DNA of 35,812 nt from Oscillospiraceae bacterium (GTDB lineage: Bacteria; Bacillota; Clostridia; Saccharofermentanales; Saccharofermentanaceae), in contig CADBGD010000023.1 of NCBI GenBank assembly GCA_902794115.1, positions 1 to 35,812 of the forward strand. Reading direction: 5' to 3'. Positions 23,450-30,012 of the stretch are shown piece by piece. The stretch's first letter is position 1; every line of letters begins with the position of its first letter. The notes under the pieces were generated by a model. It was not told where the DNA came from. It saw nothing but the letters and a program-made list of their open reading frames with translations, and searched no databases. Position numbers and translations under genes: made by a program.

Positions 23450-24417
23450 CCCAGGTATCGGATAAATCAGGAATCGTACTGATCGATAAGCCGGAAGGGA
23501 TGACCTCCTTTTCGGTGGTTTCGGCTGTCCGGAAGATCCTGGGGATCAAGAAAGCCGGACATGCGGGAACCCTGGATCCGTTTGCCACGGGACTTCTGGT
23601 CGTGGCGCTGGGACGGGCGACCCGGGTCCTCCGGTATATGGAAAATCACGATAAGACCTACTGGACGACCATGGAACTGGGCATCATTACAGATACCGGC
23701 GATAAGGAAGGAAAGATCGTGGGCGGCACGCTTCCGGATGAAAAGGAACGGGCCCGTCTTTTAGAAAACGATGGCTACCTGATCCGCGAGGCCGTTATGA
23801 GCATGCAGGGAGAGATCACCCAGGTGCCCTCGATCTATTCCGCAATCAAGATCTCCGGAAGACCGGCCTATGACTACGCCAGATCCGGCCAGGAAGTGGA
23901 GATCCCGTCCCGGAAGGTGACGATCCACAGTATCGAGATCCATGAAATCTACGAAAAAGACGGGAAGATCCGGGTGGATATGACCGTATCCTGTTCTAAA
24001 GGAACCTATATCCGGAGCCTTTGTGAAGACATCGGAAAGAAGCTTGGCTGCGGTGCCTACTGTCTTGCGCTGCGGCGCCTTTCGGCAGGTGCTTTTTCCG
24101 TGGAAAATGCACTGTCGCTGGAACTTTTGCGGGAAAAGGCGGAAGGCGTAAAAGAAGGCGGGGAGATGGATTTTCTCCTTCCTGAAATGTGCGCGCTTTC
24201 GGATCTTATGAAGATATCTGTCTCGGAAAAAGAGGCCCGTGATCTGCGAAATGGGAAAAAACTTGATTTCTCCGTGTTTAAGGATAGAATGGAAAACATA
24301 GGTGCCACCATGGAACAGCGTGTTCTGGCTGTGGCAGGAACCGAACCGGTAGCGGTGATCTATTCCCAGAAAGATGAGGAGACCATCCTCATCCGGGAAG
24401 AAAGGGTGTTTTCGTAG
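23446..24417 (+). CDS. truB: tRNA pseudouridine-55 synthase
   Basis: TruB makes pseudouridine 55 in the T-loop of tRNAs. The 323-residue protein has the catalytic block GHAGTLDPFATG with Asp44 as nucleophile, followed by LLVVALGRATR, and the RNA-binding motifs (PSIYSAIKISGRPAYDYAR with the KxxGxxxYxxAR pattern; VSCSKGTYIRSL). A short C-terminal PUA-like part begins around residue 240. The ATG overlaps the nrnA stop (ATGA). Normal length for the family. Confidence 0.97.
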   Translation: MTQVSDKSGIVLIDKPEGMTSFSVVSAVRKILGIKKAGHAGTLDPFATGLLVVALGRATRVLRYMENHDKTYWTTMELGIITDTGDKEGKIVGGTLPDEKERARLLENDGYLIREAVMSMQGEITQVPSIYSAIKISGRPAYDYARSGQEVEIPSRKVTIHSIEIHEIYEKDGKIRVDMTVSCSKGTYIRSLCEDIGKKLGCGAYCLALRRLSAGAFSVENALSLELLREKAEGVKEGGEMDFLLPEMCALSDLMKISVSEKEARDLRNGKKLDFSVFKDRMENIGATMEQRVLAVAGTEPVAVIYSQKDEETILIREERVFS

Positions 24418-24420
24418 GTT

Positions 24421-25407
24421 ATGATCATCTGGAACTGCATCATGAACCGGGAGGGAAAACTGATTTCCACCCCCTCCAGTGCGACCGAGATCACAGCGCC
24501 GCGGGCCGTGGCACTGGGTTTCTTTGATGGCGTGCATCTGGGACACCAGCGGATCTTCCGCACCATGCAGGATGTGGGAAAAGAACTGGGCCTTCGCACG
24601 GCGGTACAGACTTTTGAAAATCCCCCGGCGGGAAAATCCCAGAATCATCTGATCACGACGTATCCGGAGCGCTGCCGTCTGGTGGCAAGCATGGGTATCG
24701 ACGATCTTTTCGCCCTTCCTTTTAATGAATACGTAAAGAGCATGAGCCCCGAACAGTTTATGGAAGTATGTCTTCGGGACTGGATGCATACCAAGGCCGT
24801 GATCGTAGGAAGAGACTATCACTTCGGCCTGGGAAGAGCTGGAGATGTGAAGACTCTTCAGGCATGGGGAAATAAGTACGGAATCACGGTCGTGTCCGTC
24901 GATCCGGTTAACTACGAAGACAGAAGAGTCTCTTCCAGCTGGGTCCGGGAACTTATTGCCGAAGGCGATGTGGAACTGGCGGAAAAACTTCTGGATCATC
25001 CGGTCGCCTGCTCCGGCATCGTGGAAAAGGGTCAGCAGCTGGGAAGAACTTTAGGTTTCCCAACGGCGAATATCCGTATCCCGAAGCAGAAGATGATCCC
25101 CCGTTTCGGTGTGTATGCGTCGGCCTATATCCTTGACGGGAAGATGTATCCCAGTATTACCAATATCGGCATGCGGCCGACAGTAAATAAGAAGGACGAT
25201 GTGCCCCTCACGGAAACGATGCTTTTTGACCAGCATGTCCAGCTTTATGGAACGAAGGGCACCGTGATGCTTCTGAAGTTTATCCGGCCCGAAGTGCCTT
25301 TCCCGTCGGTAGAAGACCTGAAAAAGCAGATGCAGCAGGATCAGATCGCAGTTCGGGAATACCATAGAAGCCGTCAAATGCCTGTTCGATTTGAAGGATA
25401 TGTGTGA
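24421..25407 (+). CDS. ribF: Bifunctional riboflavin kinase / FAD synthetase
   Basis: Phosphorylates riboflavin to FMN and adenylylates FMN to FAD. The 328-residue protein has the N-terminal nucleotidyltransferase motif GFFDGVHLGHQ (about 33-43), a VGRDYHFG segment, and SSSWVREL where the family has SSTxIR. The riboflavin-kinase domain follows, with GRTLGFPTANI and YPSITNIGMRPTVN. The start at 24421 lies 3 bases after truB; the RBS is weak, so translational coupling is likely. An ATG 21 bases further (MNREG) is an alternative. It is last in the translation operon. Confidence 0.95.
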   Translation: MIIWNCIMNREGKLISTPSSATEITAPRAVALGFFDGVHLGHQRIFRTMQDVGKELGLRTAVQTFENPPAGKSQNHLITTYPERCRLVASMGIDDLFALPFNEYVKSMSPEQFMEVCLRDWMHTKAVIVGRDYHFGLGRAGDVKTLQAWGNKYGITVVSVDPVNYEDRRVSSSWVRELIAEGDVELAEKLLDHPVACSGIVEKGQQLGRTLGFPTANIRIPKQKMIPRFGVYASAYILDGKMYPSITNIGMRPTVNKKDDVPLTETMLFDQHVQLYGTKGTVMLLKFIRPEVPFPSVEDLKKQMQQDQIAVREYHRSRQMPVRFEGYV

Positions 25408-25413
25408 TATTAT
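25405..25413 (+). promoter_or_regulatory. Possible extended -10 promoter of lgt
   Basis: TGATATTAT (TG-A-TATTAT) begins at the ribF stop codon and lies about 40 bases upstream of lgt; no good -35 is visible. Confidence 0.35.
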
Positions 25414-25453
25414 ATTGCGTGAACAAGAAAGATAGAGAAACGAGGCTCTGAAA

Positions 25454-26584
25454 ATGAATTATTTGCTCGCTCTTGAAAAAGAGATCGTAACTTTCCCGGG
25501 ACTTGGGTGGAAGTTTACTGTAGATAATGTGGCCATCCGTATCGGCGGATTGAATCTGTACTGGTACGGTATCCTGATCGCCGGTGCTGTGGCGCTCGGC
25601 CTGATCCTGGGTATGAAGCAGTGCAGAAAGTACGGGATCACGCCGGACCTTCTGACGGACTACTGCCTTCTGGCGCTGCCGATGGCATTTATCGGTGCCC
25701 GTCTCTACTATGTTATTTGTGAATGGGATTCCTACTACGTCAAAGGAAAGTTCGGTGAGACTTTCTCTTCGATCATCAACGTCAGAGGTGGCGGTCTTGC
25801 CATCTACGGCGGCGTTCTGGGCGCAGGTTTAGCGGTTTTCCTTATGAGTAAGATCCGGAAGATCCCGATCGCGACGATCATGGATTTTGCCATTGTCTAT
25901 ATCCCGCTGGGCCAGGCCATCGGCCGCTGGGGCAACTTCTTTAACCAGGAAGCTTTCGGTACTACCACCACTTTGCCGTGGGGCATGAAGAGTACCACCG
26001 TTGCCCGCTACCTTGCCGAGAACTGCCCGAACCTGGATTCGAATATGGCGGTGCATCCCACATTCTTCTATGAATTCCTTTGCACCTTAACGATCTTCTT
26101 TATCCTGCTCTTTGTCAGAAGCAAGAGCAAGCGTCCGTGGACGGTCACCTCTCTTTACTGCATTCTTTACGGTATCGCCCGTTTCTTCATTGAAGGACTT
26201 CGTACCGACTCTCTTTATATCGCCCACACTGAGCTTCGTACCTCGCAGGTACTGTCTCTGGTGCTGGTCGTCCTGGGTCTGGTCCTGATCTCTCTGGCAC
26301 ACATCTACGAATGGGAGAAGAAGCCGATCCCGGAGCGTTTCTTCAAGGCGGATGAGGCTATGGCCAGAGAAGCCCAGAGAAGAAAAGAAGAGAAGCTTCG
26401 TGCTTACGAAGAGGAAGAGGATGTGGAAGACCGTGTCGAGAGACTGGCCAAGAGCACCTTTACTTCTGAAGATGAGTATGAGGACGAAGATGAGTCTTCT
26501 TCGGAAAATGCACCGAAGGAAGATTCTGAAGGCGATGAGTCCGACGAGGATGCGGATGATGATGCGTCCGATAAGAAAGACTAA
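25454..26584 (+). CDS. lgt: Prolipoprotein diacylglyceryl transferase with acidic C-tail
   Basis: Transfers diacylglycerol from phosphatidylglycerol to the lipobox cysteine of prolipoproteins, in the cytoplasmic membrane. The 376-residue protein has seven predicted membrane segments, the NVRGGGLAIYGGV motif, the Lgt signature GRWGNFFNQE (residues 157-166, with R158) and HPTFFYE. A typical Lgt ends near residue 285; here 286-376 form a charged cytoplasmic tail, basic then strongly Asp/Glu/Ser-rich. The DNA of the tail keeps the local composition, so it seems native. AG-rich sequence precedes the ATG. rodA follows after 9 bases. Confidence 0.96.
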   Translation: MNYLLALEKEIVTFPGLGWKFTVDNVAIRIGGLNLYWYGILIAGAVALGLILGMKQCRKYGITPDLLTDYCLLALPMAFIGARLYYVICEWDSYYVKGKFGETFSSIINVRGGGLAIYGGVLGAGLAVFLMSKIRKIPIATIMDFAIVYIPLGQAIGRWGNFFNQEAFGTTTTLPWGMKSTTVARYLAENCPNLDSNMAVHPTFFYEFLCTLTIFFILLFVRSKSKRPWTVTSLYCILYGIARFFIEGLRTDSLYIAHTELRTSQVLSLVLVVLGLVLISLAHIYEWEKKPIPERFFKADEAMAREAQRRKEEKLRAYEEEEDVEDRVERLAKSTFTSEDEYEDEDESSSENAPKEDSEGDESDEDADDDASDKKD

Positions 26585-26593
26585 GAGGTCCCT

Positions 26594-27724
26594 ATGAGTC
26601 AGGGTAAGTCAGGTATTGAATTTCTGCGGAATAATTCCCTCCGTACGGTCGATTTCTGGCTCATTATTCCGATCCTTTCCATTACGACCATTGGCCTTTA
26701 TGTATTAAACCTGGTTTTATCCCAGGGCTTTGAAGGTTATCCCGGTATTTTCTTTAAGCAGGTGATCGCGGCGGTCATCGGCGTTACCATTGCGCTGACG
26801 ATCTGCCTTCTGGATACCCAGTTCATGAAGCTGATCGGATGGATCCTTTATGGTGTTTCGCTTCTGCTTCTGGTGTGGGTCATTATCGACGGCTTTACGC
26901 TGGAGAGCACCTGGGGCGCAGATTCCTGGATGCGTCTTCCTATCTTAGGAACATTCCAGCCATCGGAACTTACGAAGATCGGACTGGTTATCGTGTCCTC
27001 CTATGTCTTGGAGGACATGGGAAATAAGACAATCTCCCTGATCCGCGGCTGGGTCTATCTGGCCATGATCTACGGACCGCCGATGCTCCTGATCTTAAAG
27101 CAGCCGGACTTCGGTACCGCCATGGTTATCCTCTTTTCTCTGGTCTGCATGCTCTTTATCTGGAACCTAAAGTACCGTTATTTCCTTCTTGCGATCTCCG
27201 GTACTGTTGTCGGTATCGTACCGCTTATCTGGTCATTTTACTTAAAACCGTATCAGAAAAAACGTATCCTTTCGCTGATCTTTGAAGGATCGGACCCGGT
27301 ATCCGAGTGGAACCTGGTCCAGTCGAAGGCAGCCATCGCTTCCGGCGGACTTACGGGTAACCATACCGGTATCCTCGTAAAGGTGCCGGTAAAAGAATCG
27401 GACTTTATCTATTCCGCGGTATCGGAACGTATGGGATTTATCGGTACCACCGCCATTTTGCTTCTGGCCTTTTTCTTTCTGGTCCGGTGTCTTTATGTGG
27501 CATCGAAATCCTCCCGGAAAGCCTATTCTTACATCGTTGTGGGACTGACGGGATCGTACGCCTTCCATTTTATCGAGAATATGGGCATGTGTGTGGGACT
27601 TCTGCCGATCACCGGTATCCCTTTACCCTTTGTCAGTATGGGAGGTACGGCCATGATGGTTAACTTCATATCGCTAGGGTTTATATTGAATATTTCCATG
27701 GATCGCAAAAGCGCCGGAGGTTAA
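26594..27724 (+). CDS. rodA: SEDS peptidoglycan polymerase, RodA/FtsW family
   Basis: A polytopic membrane glycosyltransferase that polymerises lipid II together with a class B PBP. The 376-residue protein has about ten membrane segments and the SEDS motifs FQPSE (121-125), a conserved Asp in KESDFIYSAVSE (D270, corresponding to the essential acidic residue of RodA), and PLPFVSMGGT near the end. RodA is preferred to FtsW because of length, position outside the dcw cluster and overall pattern, but the distinction needs a tree. It forms a two-gene unit with lgt and ends inside a terminator hairpin. AGAGG precedes the ATG. Confidence 0.92.
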   Translation: MSQGKSGIEFLRNNSLRTVDFWLIIPILSITTIGLYVLNLVLSQGFEGYPGIFFKQVIAAVIGVTIALTICLLDTQFMKLIGWILYGVSLLLLVWVIIDGFTLESTWGADSWMRLPILGTFQPSELTKIGLVIVSSYVLEDMGNKTISLIRGWVYLAMIYGPPMLLILKQPDFGTAMVILFSLVCMLFIWNLKYRYFLLAISGTVVGIVPLIWSFYLKPYQKKRILSLIFEGSDPVSEWNLVQSKAAIASGGLTGNHTGILVKVPVKESDFIYSAVSERMGFIGTTAILLLAFFFLVRCLYVASKSSRKAYSYIVVGLTGSYAFHFIENMGMCVGLLPITGIPLPFVSMGGTAMMVNFISLGFILNISMDRKSAGG

Positions 27725-27742
27725 GCTCCCGGCGCTTTTTTA
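27707..27742 (+). terminator. Intrinsic terminator after rodA
   Basis: AAAAGCGCCGG and CCGGCGCTTTTT form a long GC-rich stem, overlapping the last codons and stop of rodA, with T residues following. Confidence 0.93.
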
Positions 27743-27777
27743 CTGCTTTTTTCCAATTTTTACAAGCAAACCGAACA

Positions 27778-27822
27778 AACGAGCGAAAATGCCTGCAAAC
27801 ACGGCATTTCTCTCGTTTTTTT
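27778..27822 (+). terminator. Second terminator before the dcw promoter
   Basis: ACGAG and AAATGCC pair with GGCATTT and CTCGT around a small internal loop, followed by seven T residues. It lies between rodA and the mraZ promoter. Confidence 0.8.
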
Positions 27823-27833
27823 GTGAAATGCTA

Positions 27834-27862
27834 TTGAAATAAAAAAGAAACTTCGTTAAAAT
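27834..27862 (+). promoter_or_regulatory. Strong promoter of the dcw cluster
   Basis: TTGAAA (27834-27839, 5 of 6) and TAAAAT (27857-27862, 5 of 6) with a 17-base spacer. Transcription would start near 27869, immediately before the MraZ-like boxes. Confidence 0.8.
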
Positions 27863-27870
27863 GACAACAG

Positions 27871-27917
27871 AGTGGTGAGAAGTGGAGCGATTTTTCATTA
27901 TTCTGGAGCAAAGTGGT
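27871..27917 (+). promoter_or_regulatory. Candidate MraZ-binding repeats
   Basis: AGTGG recurs at 27871, 27881 and 27912, the first two exactly ten bases apart (one helical turn), with TGGAG at 27904. MraZ is known to bind short TGG-containing repeats with 10-base spacing upstream of its own operon, so these boxes over the transcribed start fit autorepression. Confidence 0.65.
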
Positions 27918-27955
27918 GAAAATCACAGGGAATTTCAAGTAAACGGGGAGTGGCC

Positions 27956-28387
27956 ATGGCTCGTTTCATGAACAAAATAGATGCAAAGGGAAGATTCTTT
28001 GTCCCGGCAAAAGCCAGGGATAAGATGGGCCCGCGCATGTTTGTGACCGTGAACCAGGACAAGAACTACCTGAGTGTTTACAGTGAAGCCCGTTTTCAGG
28101 AGATCGTGGACTCATTTAATGCACAGCCCATGACTACCCCGGAGATCCGAAACGCCAGACGTGCCATCTTAGGTGAAGCGCTGGAGTGCGAACTGGACAG
28201 CCAGGGAAGAATCTCCGTTACATCCGAGCTCTGGGAACGGATCGGAGCGAAGCCTTCGACCGAGATCTGCATTTATCAGTATGCGGACATGCTGGAAATC
28301 TGCACTTCGACCTACTACGAGTCCAGTAAGGGAGATGAAGCTGCCACAAGCTTCAGCCTGCAGGGTTATGACATCCGGGGATTGTAA
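27956..28387 (+). CDS. mraZ: Division/cell-wall cluster regulator MraZ
   Basis: A DNA-binding regulator of the dcw operon. The start at 27956 follows GGGGAG; a GTG six bases upstream would touch the RBS. The product has 143 residues, the family's standard length, and two SpoVT/AbrB-like repeats with the diagnostic DAKGRFFVPAKAR and DSQGRISVTSELW motifs. It is first gene of the cluster, behind a strong promoter and candidate MraZ boxes. The end overlaps rsmH by 20 bases. Confidence 0.97.
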   Translation: MARFMNKIDAKGRFFVPAKARDKMGPRMFVTVNQDKNYLSVYSEARFQEIVDSFNAQPMTTPEIRNARRAILGEALECELDSQGRISVTSELWERIGAKPSTEICIYQYADMLEICTSTYYESSKGDEAATSFSLQGYDIRGL

Positions 28388-29345
28388 TTTTCATCATCTT
28401 CCGGTCATGTTCCATGAATGCATGGAGGGCCTTGCGATCAAGGAAGACGGCGTGTACGTGGATTGTACGGCCGGTGGCGGCGGACATAGCTCCGGTATCG
28501 TCGCAAGACTGGGCGGCAAGGGGAAACTGATCTCCTTTGATAAAGACGATGAGGCGCTGGCAGCTTGCGAAAGAAGAAGAAGCGAGCTTGGCGCGGAAGA
28601 TAAGTGGGTGCTGGTGAAATCGGATTTTTCCCGTTTTGCCGAGGTACTGACGGAAATGAACATTGAAAAGGTAGACGGGGTGCTGGCGGATCTGGGCGTC
28701 TCTTCTCATCAGATCGATACGGCGGACCGGGGATTCTCCTACATGCAGGAAGGACCTCTGGACATGCGGATGAATCAGCAGCAGAAGCTGAGCGCGGAAG
28801 ATGTCGTAAACGAATACTCGGTGGAAGATATGACCCGTATTTTCCGGGAATACGGCGAAGAGAGATTCGCCGGAAGGATCGCATCGGCGATCGAGAAATA
28901 CCGGAAGACGACACCGATCCGGACCACCACGCAGCTGGCGGATCTGATCCGCAGTGCGATGCCCCATACCGCAAGAAAAGAGGATCAGCATCCGGCAAGA
29001 CGGTGCTTTCAGGCGATCCGCATCGAGGTCAATCACGAACTGGATTCGGTCTCGGATCTTCTGAAGAATGTGCCACCGTTCCTTGCTCCTCACGGCCGGT
29101 TCGCCGTGATCTCCTTCCACAGTCTGGAGGACAGACTGGTGAAGGAAGCCTTCCGGAAGCTGGAAAGCCCGTGTACATGCCCGAGAGAATTTCCGGTATG
29201 TGTCTGCGGGAAGCGCCCGATGGGAAAACAGGTCAATGCGAAGCCCATCGTCGCGAGTAAGAAAGAAGCATTGGAAAATAAACGTTCAGGCTGCGCCAAG
29301 CTGAGGGTGTTTGAAAGGAATGAAGAAGTATGGCTCTGGCAGTAA
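28368..29345 (+). CDS. rsmH: 16S rRNA m4C1402 methyltransferase RsmH (MraW)
   Basis: Methylates N4 of C1402 in 16S rRNA using SAM. The start at 28368, within the end of mraZ, is the only in-frame start that retains the conserved HLPVM segment and does not run through mraZ; its RBS is weak, so translational coupling is probable. The 325-residue protein shows VDCTAGGGGHSS (SAM loop), DKDDEAL, DGVLADLGVSSHQ, and the family-specific YMQEGPLDMRM segment and FQAIRIEVN. The end overlaps the ftsL-like gene by 16 bases. Confidence 0.96.
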   Translation: MTSGDCNFHHLPVMFHECMEGLAIKEDGVYVDCTAGGGGHSSGIVARLGGKGKLISFDKDDEALAACERRRSELGAEDKWVLVKSDFSRFAEVLTEMNIEKVDGVLADLGVSSHQIDTADRGFSYMQEGPLDMRMNQQQKLSAEDVVNEYSVEDMTRIFREYGEERFAGRIASAIEKYRKTTPIRTTTQLADLIRSAMPHTARKEDQHPARRCFQAIRIEVNHELDSVSDLLKNVPPFLAPHGRFAVISFHSLEDRLVKEAFRKLESPCTCPREFPVCVCGKRPMGKQVNAKPIVASKKEALENKRSGCAKLRVFERNEEVWLWQ

Positions 29346-29977
29346 AAATGACAAAGAAAGAAACATTGGATGCACTCTATCGAAGCACAGGTGCCGATTA
29401 TTCGATCGGTCTGAACCTGATGGCCTTTGATGATGGAGAAGCAGAGCAGTATATGAGCGCAATGGAACAGAGCACACCGGTACTTCGCCTTTCGAACGAA
29501 GAAAAGAAGAAGAAAGTCCGCGCCGAGAATAAGCGTGCGGTAGAAGCAGCATACGGCAATTTCCGCAAGAAGTCATTTTCCAAAACATTACGCCGTTTTC
29601 GCGACTTTATTTTCATCTCTTTCGCTATAGCTTTTGTCGCCTCGTTATTCGGAATGTTGGTGTATAATGAAGCACAGATTGCATCGATGAACTTTGCGAA
29701 TAATCAGAAAGAACAGCAGATCAATAAAATGCGTCAGGAGACATCCCAGCTGAAGGAGAGTCTCTTCGTAAATGCGGACCTGGAAGCGGTCCGGAAGGCT
29801 GCCACCCTGAACCTGGGTATGGTTGAGCCCAATGAGAAGCAGATCGTACGCGTGGTCGTCCCGTTCCGGGATCACCTGACCACGAACCGTTCTTATAACT
29901 CCGTCGGACTTTCCGAGGAGATCGTGGAAGAAGCCAAGCAGGATTTGGCAGATTATTATTCCAAAGCCGATGCCTGA
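29330..29977 (+). CDS. ftsL: FtsL-like divisome/cell-wall protein
   Basis: A 215-residue bitopic membrane protein between rsmH and the PBP gene, the position of ftsL in nearly all Bacillota. A long, charged, cytoplasmic N-terminal part (about 1-92) precedes one membrane helix (about 93-113, DFIFISFAIAFV) and an external coiled coil (QKEQQINKMRQETSQLKES). AAAGGA lies about ten bases before 29330; the ATG at 29348 lacks an RBS. FtsL is small and poorly conserved, so the call rests on topology and synteny. The cytoplasmic part is longer than usual (B. subtilis FtsL has ~35 residues there). Confidence 0.75.
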   Translation: MALAVKMTKKETLDALYRSTGADYSIGLNLMAFDDGEAEQYMSAMEQSTPVLRLSNEEKKKKVRAENKRAVEAAYGNFRKKSFSKTLRRFRDFIFISFAIAFVASLFGMLVYNEAQIASMNFANNQKEQQINKMRQETSQLKESLFVNADLEAVRKAATLNLGMVEPNEKQIVRVVVPFRDHLTTNRSYNSVGLSEEIVEEAKQDLADYYSKADA

Positions 29978-30012
29978 CGTAAAGTAAGTGGAAAGGAACG
30001 GACTTTTCGAGC

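Noticed and set aside
28173-28367. Upstream extension of the rsmH reading frame
   Set aside because: It overlaps mraZ deeply and has no family similarity before the HLPVM segment.
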